DNA from: Chalara sp. BL73
Taxonomy: Eukaryota > Ascomycota > Leotiomycetes > Helotiales
Assembly (NCBI GenBank): GCA_918026815.1
Contig: CAKJVC010000027.1
Span: 62,001-126,000, forward strand
Length of the DNA: 64,000 bases
Reading direction: 5' to 3'
The notes under the pieces are model-generated. The model was not told the DNA's origin. It saw only the letters and a program-made list of their open reading frames with translations, and did not search any database. The position numbers and the translations under genes are program-made. Shown here piece by piece: positions 22,904-32,987 of this stretch (its first letter is position 1; every line of letters begins with the position of its first letter).

Positions 22904-23020
22904 GATGATGTGCGTAGGCGGTGGCTCTTACCAGAACAACGGGATTATCCAAACCTTTCAAAGGTGGCACTTGATATACTCTCAATTCCTGCAATGTCAG
23001 CATCCGTAGAACGCCTTATT
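22904..23020 (+). pseudogene. hAT transposase C-terminal fragment
   Basis: About 38 codons match the dimerisation domain seen in hAT-1 and hAT-2: DDVRRRWLLPEQRDYPNLSK, then DILSIPAMSASVERL. Similarity stops sharply after ERL, where the others continue FSSAKITV. No terminal repeats or upstream transposase parts are nearby, so this is an isolated scrap of a third hAT copy. Confidence 0.75.
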
Positions 23021-23312
23021 ATTCTGCTCTTTCAATACATTGAAGCTTGTTCATCGTCAGTCTTGACTACGTCCACAACAGCTAGAATTGAAATGCTTGA
23101 CGAACCATGCCCGCTCCGTAAGGATAGTGGTAGCGCTCTGGCTCTTGTAGCCAGTCAATGTCACCATCCATATCATCGATTTCGTCCTCACCGTGAAGTT
23201 TCACCATGCTGAAGACCGCTTTGCTGGGCGTGAAATCTCCATCGGTGCAAGATGACTGGGGTACATCAGTAAGTTTTAAGAACGAGTATCTCCCTGCGGA
23301 GTGGATAACAAT

Positions 23313-23624
23313 CTACTCATGTTGTTGTTTCTCCCTGTCCACCACGTAAGTGAACTTCACTGAGGCGGGGGCATTGCTGCCACCATGCCCCCGCGGAGGA
23401 TCCTCGGGCGCCCCAAATAAGTCATCATAGCTGCAGTTTTGTAAAACTGATAGAATTAATGTGCACAGATGACACCCGCCACCGGACACCGAAGATGTTT
23501 CGAAAGCAGCTAGGGACGAATGATGGGCAATGGCCGAAGAGTGGGCGCTTTTGATATCGGAAGCGATCTGCTCCTGAATCCTGTCCACGCAAAACGCATG
23601 ATCGCAGTCTATCAGACTGCCCAA
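23313..23624 (-). pseudogene. HET-like protein N-terminal fragment
   Basis: The 103-codon frame begins MGSLIDCDHAFC and contains SGGGCHLCTLILSVL, a Cys-rich motif commonly seen before the HET (heterokaryon incompatibility) domain of fungal proteins. The HET domain itself is not found downstream, where the frame stops at 23313. Such genes are abundant and fast-evolving in filamentous ascomycetes. The assignment rests on one short motif and is tentative. Confidence 0.4.
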
Positions 23625-23629
23625 ATTGA

Positions 23630-23996
23630 GTCGGATCTATTCACAAATATGACACAGTCGGTTTAATTCTGCTGATTCAGTGAGCTGGGGCTTCTTGAGG
23701 TCCACTGGGCAGCCGTGCTGTTATAAGGTTGATCACCTCGATCACTTTCATCATCTATGGGACGAAAGGGATTATGATGCTGCGACAAATGCACAGGGCT
23801 TTCCCAAAGGGCGTCTGACACTCTGAGAATGTGTAGTTATAATTTCCTGCTTGCATCGAAGTCCTTATTGCTGATGGCTACAGAGCCGTGCTGAGGTTTG
23901 TGTCTAGCCTTATCTTTTGACATTGATTTCACTGCTCAGTAATCCGATGGTTATAGTAGAACCTCAAGACAGGTGTTACGAACAGGGTCATGTTCA
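23630..23996. other. Stretch without a supported gene, left flank of the nested stack
   Basis: No frame or domain is recognised. It ends with GGAACGAG (23997-24004), the left target duplication of the element that follows. Confidence 0.45.
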
Positions 23997-24361
23997 GGAA
24001 CGAGCAGTGTAAGAAAAGAAACTCAAATTATTTTAACTAACTCAAATCAACTTTAATTTGTAGTTGAGTTGATTTGAGTTATTAATTTTAGTTTGAGTTT
24101 GAGTTGAATTTGAGTTGACTTTAAAAAAAGTTTAACTAACTCAAATAATAAAGATTTTTAAAAAAAAAATAAGAATAATAAATAAATAAATAATAATAAA
24201 AGCTTATTTTTTATTAGATTAATAGTATTATAAATACGTTAACGTAGTTCACAAGCGAAGTTCTCACACAAGCGAGTTTTGTCACGAACACGGTCCTATA
24301 TGCCTGGAAAGGCGGGTTGTAGGTGCTTCAATACGAAAATACTAAACTAAGGAGAGAAAAA

Positions 24362-24610
24362 GTACGAAAGGGGGTCGGAAGATATCAAGGACACCCCATG
24401 CAAGGCGGTGAGTTTAATGCCACGCTGTTCTAGCACCTTCGCTCTCACAACACCGTCAATTATATAGCTTTTACAGCTTCCTTACCCTTCCAGTGGACAA
24501 ACTCATTGGTAGAGTATTAAAGCAGCATATAAATCATACTTATTTTGGATGTCTTGGCAATGGCAGAATACATGGGGGTGTCCTTGATATCTTCCGACCC
24601 CCTTTCGTAC
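24362..24610. repeat. 39-bp inverted repeat with 170-bp loop
   Basis: GTACGAAAGGGGGTCGGAAG starts the left arm (24362-24400). The right arm (24571-24610) is its reverse complement along the whole arm with one extra G. Outer ends begin GTACGAAAGG. It is probably a separate tiny foldback element inserted in the MITE. Confidence 0.85.
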
Positions 24611-24719
24611 AATCTCGGAAGCTGTCGGCTAAGTCAAGTTCTCGAGCCATGTGCTACTAGTCCCAGTTAGGGAACCCAAGCGGGCCAACCACGTGATAAC
24701 CGTGACAAGTTTCCCAAAA

Positions 24720-25075
24720 ATTTTACATACAAAATTCGTCTGTGCACACCTTGTAAGCTTTTTTATTATAAGAAATAAAATTTGCAAATTTTAATAGCTT
24801 ATATTCAACTTTAATTTAAATAATAATTTCAAATCTTAAATAATTTAAATAAGTAGTTATTGAGTAATTAAAATTTAGGAGCCCGAAAGTATGTTTTTTA
24901 AATTTTTTTTAAATAATTTAATAACTACTTATTTAAATCATTTAAAAATAAAATTTTTTATTTAAATTAAAGTTGAATATGAGAATTTCAAATTATTAAG
25001 CCTTTGGTTTTATAATAAAAAAGTTATAAATTTTTTCCAAGGTTTGCACAGACTAATTTTGTGTGCAAAAGTGCC
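24720..25075. repeat. AT-rich near-palindrome (foldback)
   Basis: The left side (TACAAAATTCGTCTGTGCAC, TTTTTTATTATAA, ATATTCAACTTTAATTTAAA) mirrors the right side (TTTAAATTAAAGTTGAATAT, TTATAATAAAAAAG, TGCACAGACTAATTTTGTGT). The arms are about 170 bp each, imperfect, with the centre near 24895. No coding. Confidence 0.75.
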
Positions 25076-25192
25076 AAGAAAATTTGGGAAACTCGCTTGT
25101 GTGAGAACTTCGCTTGTGAACTACGTTACACTAATAGAAAAAATTAAAAATCAAAAAATCAATTCTAGAAAGTTTTGGCCCAAGGCAGAAAC

Positions 25193-25384
25193 TGTAACAA
25201 CTCAAGTCGAACAGGGATCTCGATCCGCAAATCTCAGGGAGAAGGACTCAAAGGTATGAACGACTATCAATTGTTATAACGAAGAGAACAAGCTACAGAT
25301 AGAAGAAGGAAAGGAGAGCAGCGCTTTATATACAGGAGACTGGCCAGTGGCCAGTCTAAGCGAGCTAGGGCCAGGGCCGTGACA
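25193..25384 (+). repeat. Solo LTR, family B (192 bp)
   Basis: Starts TGTAACAACTCAAGTCGAAC, contains GCGCTTTATATACAGG (TATA-like promoter) and ends GCCGTGACA. The five flanking bases are GAAAC on the left and AAAAC on the right, a one-mismatch target duplication. A second, more AT-shifted copy lies at 57746-57983. Confidence 0.7.
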
Positions 25385-25485
25385 AAAACTTTCGGAAGAA
25401 TTATTATTCCGGCTAAGCTATGCCTAATTAAGTATAGTTCGGCCTGGAAAATATATAATCCGACTATTCAAATCAACTTAAACTA

Positions 25486-27345
25486 ACGTAGTTCATAAGC
25501 GACCCGATAACACAAGTGACCCGATAGATTTTTCTTGGCACTGTATAAAAAAGTTAAATAACTTAACAATTAAACAAGTAATTAATTAAAGCTCTTCAGG
25601 TTCTGAATCTCCAAGGTCTACTCTAATATTTTGACATGTTCGCACGTTATGACCGAATTCCCCGCATAATCCACAACGTCGTTGTTGTGGTGCGGAAAGC
25701 TTCGTACGACTACTACTCTGAATTAAATCAGCTTGTAATTGTGTATTAACATCACTTTGAGCTTGTAAATCTTGCGCATCTTGCAAACTAAGTGATCCTC
25801 CTTCTTGAATTCGACGCTTTTTCGTACGACGACGTTTACTAAGCTCGTTGTTTGCTTTACGAAGTACGGCGACTTCTTCACGTAGTAAAGCAAGTTCATG
25901 TATCGCACGTGTTGCGCCTTTTGCAAACTGATCTATGCTTAACAAAAGCGAAGTCGGAGAGCTATTTTGATGTCGTACGATTTTTTCTTTAACATAAGTT
26001 GTTTGAGATTGCGTTTCAATCAAGTTATGCGGTGTTTTTGGCTCCCAAACTGAAGGTAAGCCAGACGATGTTGTTGGAGGAGTTGGTGTAGAAAGCTTAA
26101 TATCAAGCTGTGAAATCACATATTCTGGATCGTATGGCACAAGCCCTGTTCCGCGAAACCCTCCCCGAATATTAGATTCTGTCATTGTCGTACGAAATGC
26201 AGTATAAAAAGCAGGAAAAAAGTCTTCTTTCGAAATGTGTGTTATATATGCCCGCATTAACTTTTCAATTTCAGCGCCGTACGACCTTTTCAATGCGCGA
26301 AAACAGCCAACATCAAGCGGTTGAAGCTTGTGAGATGAATGTGCTGGCATACACAATGTTACAATATTGTGTTCTTTGCAATAAAGCTCAAAATCGGTCG
26401 AATGATGACTTTCGTGACCGTCAAGAATAAGAAGCCGATGCGTGCCTTTCGTACGACTTTTTGTATGTCGATCGAAGTGTTGAACCCAGTCTAATCCTCG
26501 CTCATTTGTCGTCCAGCCATTTGCAGTAACAGCAATAACCCAATCGTACGGCAATTGACTGTTTTCATACCATGACGAAAGATGAGTTTTGCCCGCAACA
26601 ATTATATATGGCGGCACTACATAGCCGTATGAACCGACTCCTTGAATTACCGTGATCCATTCTCGATTTCCTTGTTGTACAGTTCGAGGTCTATTTTGCC
26701 GTTCAGAGCTTGTTACAACTATTTCGGACGAAATCTGGCCCATTACAAATCCCGTTTCATCGAAATTGTATATATCTTCCTCTTGAATCCCATATTTGTC
26801 AATTGTGTTTCGTACGAGCCGAAACCACGCGTTATACGCGTCCGGATCTTCGCATTGAACTCGCTGATAGTCAATTTTTCGATTAAAACGCGTTCGAAGC
26901 TCTGGTTGTCGTCGTACGAAGTTGGAAGCCCAGTTTTTGCCAACGCGTTCTGTGTTTCGTTCCGCAAGTAATCGATTCGCCATATCTTCAACAGCACTTA
27001 TCCGAGGAGGAAATGATCGCGAATCTAAGTCAAGAATATGTCGTACGATAACTTGCTCTTCTAAATCGGTAAGTTTTCGAGATTTAGGAGTATTATTACG
27101 TTTTGCAGGTATTCCATGATATCGATCGTATAATGTTGTATAAGGCACCTGAAATATCCGTGCAACGCGACTTATAGACAAATGAGGGCTCGTACGAAGC
27201 GTATTTACCGCAAGAATAAGATCAGATTCTTTATATTTGCGAGTCATTTTGTTGTGAAAAATAATTGCTGTTGAAAGTGATTGTGTACAGTGCCAAGAAA
27301 AATCTATCGGGTCACTTGTGTTATCGGGTCGCTTATGAACTACGT
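25486..27345 (-). mobile_element. pogo-A, complete element of 1,860 bp
   Basis: The 58-bp terminal inverted repeats appear perfect. They start ACGTAGTTCATAAGCGACCC and end at CTTGGCACTG, with TA on both sides (25484-25485, 27346-27347). Each TIR contains two copies of AAG[C/T]GACCCGATA, likely transposase sites. It encodes one intact transposase on the minus strand. Perfect repeats, an intact gene and the nested position all point to a recent insertion. Confidence 0.93.
25586..27247 (-). CDS. pogo/Fot1-type transposase, intact (553 aa)
   Basis: Cut-and-paste transposase of the Tc1/mariner superfamily. Residues 1-50 form a psq-type helix-turn-helix (SISRVARIFQVPYTTLYDRY). Residues 60-125 form a CENP-B-type DNA-binding region ending FVRRQPELRTRF. 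The DDE catalytic domain follows, with Asp163 (YNFDETGF), Asp276 (LLILDGHESHHS) and Asp312 (HKLQPLDVGCF), a DD35D spacing. A coiled, basic C-terminal region (about 450-500) ends in a CCHC zinc knuckle (CGLCGEFGHNVRTC, about 525-540), an unusual tail that may bind nucleic acid. No introns and no stops. The gene body contains 11 CGTACG palindromes. It is the only transposase in the window that looks active. Confidence 0.93.
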   Translation of the reverse strand: MTRKYKESDLILAVNTLRTSPHLSISRVARIFQVPYTTLYDRYHGIPAKRNNTPKSRKLTDLEEQVIVRHILDLDSRSFPPRISAVEDMANRLLAERNTERVGKNWASNFVRRQPELRTRFNRKIDYQRVQCEDPDAYNAWFRLVRNTIDKYGIQEEDIYNFDETGFVMGQISSEIVVTSSERQNRPRTVQQGNREWITVIQGVGSYGYVVPPYIIVAGKTHLSSWYENSQLPYDWVIAVTANGWTTNERGLDWVQHFDRHTKSRTKGTHRLLILDGHESHHSTDFELYCKEHNIVTLCMPAHSSHKLQPLDVGCFRALKRSYGAEIEKLMRAYITHISKEDFFPAFYTAFRTTMTESNIRGGFRGTGLVPYDPEYVISQLDIKLSTPTPPTTSSGLPSVWEPKTPHNLIETQSQTTYVKEKIVRHQNSSPTSLLLSIDQFAKGATRAIHELALLREEVAVLRKANNELSKRRRTKKRRIQEGGSLSLQDAQDLQAQSDVNTQLQADLIQSSSRTKLSAPQQRRCGLCGEFGHNVRTCQNIRVDLGDSEPEEL

Positions 27346-27571
27346 TAACTCAAATTATTATAATTTGATTTGAATTTGATTTGAGTTGTTGCTTTATATT
27401 AGAGTTTGAGTTTGAGTTGAGAGTGTAACTCTAGAGTTCAACTCAAATTTATTACACTGGGAACGAGTACATTGGAGAAGGATCTGCTAGGCGTAACAGA
27501 AAGGAAAACCATAGTGGCTAACACAACGACGGCTCTCCTAGGATGCAGCTAGATGTTCGTGTATTTGTAAT

Positions 27572-27760
27572 GAAGAGCCTGGTTACGGTCATGTATTGTT
27601 CTTCATTCCCGGAGTTACCGCATCATTGACAATATATCTTGTATTTGGAACCTCGAAGCCATACAAGCAATACGTGGAACTAGTTGTTGGATTGTGTGGT
27701 CTGAGACGTAAGCTCCGGAAGAAACGATACAGGGTCCCAGGAGGAGACAGAGATCTGTAG
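27572..27760 (+). pseudogene. C-terminal fragment of a fungal membrane protein
   Basis: About 62 codons from EEPGYGHVLFFIPGV to a stop give one hydrophobic helix (VTASLTIYLVFGTS) followed by KQYVELVVGLCGLRRKLRKKR. The pattern (VFGT..., Y..LVVG.CG...K) is one I associate with the C-termini of many uncharacterised fungal membrane proteins. The rest of the gene is not visible; the nested transposon stack begins 100 bases upstream and may have cut it. Confidence 0.35.
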
Positions 27761-27839
27761 TTTGATAGGCTCGCTTGCCTCCACAACACCCATGCGCAAG
27801 AAGAGGCCTCGGTCGGGCTGTGGGGTGTCTAAGAGACCC

Positions 27840-28240
27840 AAGCATAAGCGGTACTCTGACGGGAATTTGGATGCGTCGGGCTCTTTAACTCCAAATCGAG
27901 AGTAGAAATAACTTTTTCAGGGTCAAATGGGCAAAGCCCAGCCTTCTAAAACATTGAACATTGTTTTCTGTCATTGTCTCTTGAAATGCGGCATAGAGTG
28001 CAGGAAAGAAGTCGTCCTTAGTGAAGTAGGTAATATGAGCCTGCATCCTATTTTCGATTTGCCGGCGTAGGCTTTCTTCCACAGGCTAAAACAACCAACA
28101 TCAAGTGGCTGGAGAATGTGGGATGAGTGAGCAGGCATACAAAAAGTAATAATGTTGTGTTCTTTGCAATACTCATCAGGTTTGAGTCACACTTCCTTTC
28201 CTACGAGAAATTCCCAGAAGTGCCAAGTCCTCTATAAGCA
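27840..28240 (-). pseudogene. Relic of a third pogo-type transposase
   Basis: Minus-strand pieces match the C-terminal half of the pogo catalytic domain: EYCKEHNIITFCMPAHSSH and LQPLDVGCFS (about 28185-28085), then IENRMQAHITYFTKDDFFPA and AFQETMTENNV (28060-27950). Stops and a deletion (the RGGF part) interrupt it, and no TIRs are seen. The sequence is clearly more diverged from pogo-A and pogo-B than they are from each other. Confidence 0.75.
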
Positions 28241-28259
28241 CTCCTAGATTTGTAATTTC

Positions 28260-28900
28260 TGTTCCTTGAGAAATGGACGAATCGATCGTCAGCCTCTAGA
28301 TAGAGAACTACGCAAATCAAGGACAAATATTGGGGGAAGAGTCTTCTCGCAATTACTCCACTTTGGTCTTTTCTCTGTAACAAAGCATAGGATACAGACA
28401 AAAATGTGCCAGACAGGCCACAATGAGGTTATTTATCCACTTTACTACAGAACCGAGCACTACTTATTTTAACAAAAATATATGATAAATTTAACTTGTA
28501 TGTTTTCAACTAAAGAAAACAATTATTCTTTCGTTTGCTTTAAATTAATCATCGCGATTGTCGGTTGCCTACAGTGTCGGAATGCCTATCACGTAGCATA
28601 AGGCGTAGTAGCTATGGACTACGCTCTTGCTGGTGTGATTGTGGTTCTGGTTGATTGATGATTGATTGATCTAAGCTACGGTATCGCGAGGTTGTAGGTC
28701 CTGAAAGGACCCACAACTTCGCGTTCACGTGATTCTATTTACATGCGTTCCAACAGCGATAAAATAACAGTAGGGCTATAATTTCGTAAATAATATGAAA
28801 TGGTGTTTTTAATTAGTATTTTTGTGATTTTCAACGTATATATCTAAACCATAAAATCAACAGGCCATTTACTTAATCGACTACCGAGTACTTGACATGG
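28260..28900. other. Stretch without a supported gene
   Basis: No domain is seen. TTGATTGATGATTGATTGAT (28650-28669) is a small tandem GATT repeat. It is probably the 3' flank of the gene that starts at 28907 on the minus strand. Confidence 0.4.
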
Positions 28901-28906
28901 GAGAAA

Positions 28907-31859
28907 CTACCTTGACACCTGAGGCTTTTTATGCTGGACAGGGTCGACCTGCTTCCTTGCCGGAGGAGCAAGGTTGAGATAAAGAGGAAATACAATCATG
29001 GGGATCAATAGCCCGACCATCAAAAGCCATGCCCGTCGACATGTACTACGATCAAGCAAGATGCCAAGTACCGAAATAACAATGGCAGCACTCGACGAAG
29101 CAGCGATAATCAGGACAGAGGCTGGCTTGATGCGTGAGCCGAGACCGCGAAGACATATTCCCATCGTGGTGGGATAGATCGGAGACTGGGGAAGGTCAGC
29201 ATCGCCTCTGGCCAATGGTAAGATTGCGGAGCATACGATGAAGAATAGCACGAGCATAGTGTCCACAACAACACCTTTCTGATCTGCCCGAAAGGCAGCA
29301 ATGGCAGCGGCAAGGCTAGCAAATTGGCAAAAAGCAAGAACATGCCTGTGCTTGAGAAATATCATTATAATTGCTGCGGCCAATCGGCCGCCTGTAAAAC
29401 ATGCTTGAGCTCCGGCCCTCGTAAGTGAGTTCATGCTATGATTGATATACACGTTAGTCAACAGCACCATAGAACATCAAATAGCAGAATAAAGGACGTT
29501 AGGCATGATGAATTGTTGGCAGTCGACGTGATCTCAAAAACAGCCCTTGCATGAATTCTACCTCTTGGGGAAAAAAACTAAGTTGTATCAAGAGTGATAC
29601 TTCAGTGACAAAATAGAAACTGTTTTAATCGTAACTTACTAAGAGATTTCGATCATTCCTATCGAGGATTCCACTGGCTTATAGCAAAGCTGGGTAGTTA
29701 TCCCCAAAGCTAAGGTTACATAGGTGACACTGAACCGTCCAATTTTCGCAGTACCGACAGAACCCCACCCCGAAGAATGACTTGCGAGGTCCTCGTCACT
29801 ATCTCCACTTAGCAGTCTCGTAGGGCAAAACTTCAGATGAGGGAACATACGATGCATCGGGTAGCGGTAGGTAATAAAAAACTAGCATGGAAGTGATACA
29901 CAAAACGGCGAGACCAAGGTATACCCATTGGGTGATGACCAATGTGCGGGGGTCACCGAGGGAACCGAAAACTGGCTGGCGGACAATGAACTGCGAAATG
30001 GTGCCCCCAAGTCCACGAACAAAGTATGAAAAATTTAACCGCGCCTCAGGGAATTCTGGTTGTCCACAGAGGGCCACAAACGGGTTCATTCCCATCTCAA
30101 GCGTTGCAATTCCCGCACCAACGATCAAGTTCGATATCATGAATGCGGGAAGCGATCCCAGAACGGCCGACGGCCAGAATATCAAGATACCGCAGGAATA
30201 GATGCAAAGCCCCATGATAATTGTGGCCTTGAAACTATATTTACGTAGAATAGTCCAACCAAAGGCTACCGGCGCTACGAAGTAGCCCCTATTACAAGTT
30301 AGTAGTCCGATAACAATTTTGGGTACTCAGCGTCTCTAACCAGTAGTATAGTGCATATGTGACACGTATTTCAAGTTGAGTCATCTCCGAAAGTACTTTA
30401 AATTTGCAAGTAAGATCCCAGAGGTTTCCTTCGGCAAACCCAATGATGAAACATAGCGTGTTAATAATGACTAATGGACGGACGGACTCTTTGGTGCTCA
30501 AATCTATTATACTCTTCAAGCTCGCGGACCCGACGAAGTCAAAATAATTTATTCCTTGAGACTGCGCTGCCGCTGCGTTAATGCCGCTTTGGAGAGATTG
30601 TGGAAGATTTTCCGCTTGGGATTCTGTGCGATTGCCAGTCTGGCGATTGTTTCTGCCATCGAAAGTGGTGTCTTCTAGCCATTCGGTTGTCGACCCAAGT
30701 CCCTGCATTTCGAACTGTTGCCTAGAGGTGCTAAGAAGCTCCTGACGCGGAGTCCAGAGCCACTTTCTAAAACGAAGATGGCATGCCGCCCAGGATACAA
30801 CTGGTTTCAAAGTAGGGATGCACGCACATGTAATACCAATGTTGACTTCAACAATAGACCACATATGCGCTTGCGAAGTATACCCTAATATGTTAGGGAA
30901 TTGTCAGTCAAAAAGATGCAGAAACCTTACAAAAAAAGTTTTGGTCTACCATATTATTATTTTGAGTATCCTTCAAGTTGCCCCAATGCAGCCCCATCTG
31001 CGAAGCTTGTTGCAAGTAGGCTATGCGGACGACGTCAACCACAGTGACAAATACTCCGGTAGCTGCAGAATATATCAGAAGTCATTATTCCTTCTTGCCT
31101 ATGTCAACCCACCGAAAACAAATACTAGCGTAATTTTTTGCTTCCGAGGCATACGAAGGCAGGTGAATATCGGTAACGGTAAAAAGAGAATGGCAAGATC
31201 CGTAATTATATTGACGGGAGCTGATGCTAAGGACAGGTTTAAAATGCTGATGCACCTGGCTCCTCTCGGTTGGGGATATTGGAACGCAGCATTAATCGGA
31301 AGACATTGGATGATATTCAGGATAGTTAACACGCATCCAGCTACATTCACGACGACTAATATTGATATTGTAGCCAGTCTGAAGAACCTTCGGGTAGCGC
31401 TTGTTAGACTCAAGTAGAAGATCAGTATGGAAGTTTTGGTGGTCATGAGCGCCGGGTTCTGTAGTGAAGTGAGCAAGAGACGCAGTAATCTCTGGAAATA
31501 GATAACTGACATAAAACACTGAAAATATATATTGCAACCGATTGAGAGTACCGCGCCAATCCGAACGGATATGTTGATCGTGCTTTCCTAACCCATAATA
31601 AGTTCCGACACATATCGCGATGGACATAACCAAGGCAATCAGCTGAGGGATAATTAGAAAGATGCAGCAATAGTAGGGAAGGGAAGATGGCTACCCAGGC
31701 TACGATAATGAAAAGGTCATCGAGACTTGAGCGCCTAATAATAGCAAGACGTGATATGAGCCGAAGCAGGACGGCGAAAAATGAAAGAGCAACAACAGTG
31801 ATGGCCGCCGCCATGATGATTCCGGAGCGTGAGCTCTCCTGGCCTACTTCGTTCGACAT
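28907..31859 (-). CDS. Rhodopsin/PTH11-like domain fused to a fucose-permease-like MFS transporter (797 aa)
   Basis: Nine exons, all joining in phase: 31859-31695, 31642-31511, 31458-31113, 31062-30931, 30884-30341, 30288-29851, 29798-29640, 29435-29237, 29185-28907. Introns are 46-52 nt except one of 204 nt; donors include GTAAGG, GTATGT, GTAAGT. Total 2,394 nt with no stop. Residues 1-290 form the fungal rhodopsin domain (LAIIRRSSLDDLFIIVAW, YYGLGKHDQHI, KTSILIFYLSL, SAPVNIITDLAILFLPLP, FVTVVDVVRIAYLQ, SIVEVNIGITCACIPTLKP). A polar linker follows to about 390. Residues 394-797 form an MFS domain of the sugar-permease type (WGYFVAPVAFGW, GILIFWPSAVLGSLP, LEMGMNPFVALCGQPE, MGICLRGLGS, FPLYLNLAPPARKQVDPV). 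Exon 5 (30884-30341) spans the end of one domain and the start of the other in a single uninterrupted frame, so the fusion is genuine. Substrate unknown; likely plasma membrane. Confidence 0.82.
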
Positions 31860-31869
31860 GATGGTATGG

Positions 31870-32985
31870 CAAGAGCCAGTAGCGTAAGGACCGGAGAGAT
31901 GTAGGACTCTGAGTCGATATTTCTACACTCCATAATCCCATTATTCTATTTGTTTCGAGATGAGGAAAGTGATAAGTCAAATTCCTTTGGCGACACTATT
32001 TGGTTGGCACTTGGAACGGCAAGTTCCGCCGGGGTTTTCCCATGCTTCGCATCTTTCACTGTCGGGATAAGCATCCGACCATAAGGTTACAGGTCCAACC
32101 ACAGGCTCGGGAAACGTGGCTGACGGGGTCTCATCCAACCGAGCCGGCCAGAACGCGAACCGATGCCCACGACGCAGACCCTCTCGAGAATATTCTCTCG
32201 AATCAGAGTGCTCGGCGCCCACTTCGTAATTTTAATTCTCGAAGGTTAGAGATTCCACATGTCCGTGTACTCAGGCACGGCTAAGCTGGGGGCCCGCCCG
32301 TTCACATTCTTCCCCTCTCCTTGATTTCCCATTCTGAATTCTTCAGCTTTCTGCTCTCATTTGCCACCATCTGTTGAAATTCGATGGTTCGGTTCCTGGC
32401 GATGGATCCCGTGCCGTGCCATGATCTCGGGACCAATCGGGCCAAAACCCAGTAAACGTGTCAGTGCTCGCATGAATTGAGAATATAGTTGAGCGAGAAA
32501 CTATGCAAATAGTAGGAATACCCCATTCTAGAGCATTTTTAGCTGTCGCATAAATAAAGCGGGTTAGCGATGACCTTTCTGGTAAGACAAATGATAAGAG
32601 GCTTGGATGTAGGGCGTCCTTCTGTGGGAATGCTGCCAGAAATTTACGGTTCAGGATCGCCGACTCATGGCGCCACGAAGCGCTGTGCGCCTCAATGACT
32701 CTCCATCAATGTAACTGTCTTTTTGAAAAGTCGGACAAATTATTATTCCTGTGTAAATTATTACCAAAAAACCTCAAACACAGTCATATCACCCTGCCTT
32801 CTATCGTATATCTCAGTCATGCTGATTGCACCACTATTTTAAATTGCGAGCACGCCCCACTCAAAAAGGTGATGACTTCCGCAGAACAAATATCAAATGC
32901 GACACATCATATAGTGCGCTATCATCAACAACAGTAATGCAAATACTTTCTTTCCCAAAACAAATCTAAAGTTCCCTACAATTTC
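31870..32985. other. Intergenic stretch between two membrane-protein loci
   Basis: It should contain the promoter of the minus-strand fusion gene (pyrimidine-rich tracts near 31920-31960). Frames of 80-94 codons occur on both strands around 32000-32280 without domains. No repeat is recognised. Confidence 0.4.
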
Positions 32986-32987
32986 AG

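Larger units (their letters stand above)
24242..25126. mobile_element. pogo-type MITE, 885 bp
   Basis: Terminal repeats start ACGTAGTTCACAAGCGAAGT on the left and, reverse-complemented, identically on the right, flanked by TA on both sides (24240-24241, 25127-25128). The TIR includes two AAGCGA-type repeats (ACAAGCGAAG and ACAAGCGAGT), like pogo-A and pogo-B. There is no transposase. The interior holds a 39-bp inverted repeat (24362-24610) and an AT-rich palindrome (24720-25075). The TIR is closer in wording to pogo-B (AAGCGA) than to pogo-A (AAGCGACCCGATA). Confidence 0.8.
24005..27459. mobile_element. Non-autonomous hAT-like element carrying nested insertions
   Basis: The left end is CAGTGTAAGAAAAGAAACTC and the reverse complement of the right end starts CAGTGTAATAAATTTGAGTT. 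The exact 8-bp duplication GGAACGAG lies at 23997-24004 and 27460-27467, as expected for hAT. Both arms are packed with ACTCAAAT/ATTTGAGT words (24022-24155, 27346-27448). Subtracting the MITE (24242-25126) and pogo-A (25486-27345) leaves about 710 bp with no transposase, including a solo LTR (25193-25384). Insertion order: hAT first, then the others inside it. Confidence 0.85.

Noticed and set aside
24362..24610. CRISPR-like or tRNA structure
   Set aside because: Only two arms, inverted not direct; eukaryotic context; no tRNA arms or anticodon loop.
29887..30201. Plus-strand frames over the MFS part of the fusion gene
   Set aside because: Antisense shadows of exon 6; no motif.
31443..31859. 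Frameshift pseudogene reading of the rhodopsin domain
   Set aside because: Each apparent frame change falls at a proper GT-AG intron that keeps phase, so the gene is intact rather than broken.
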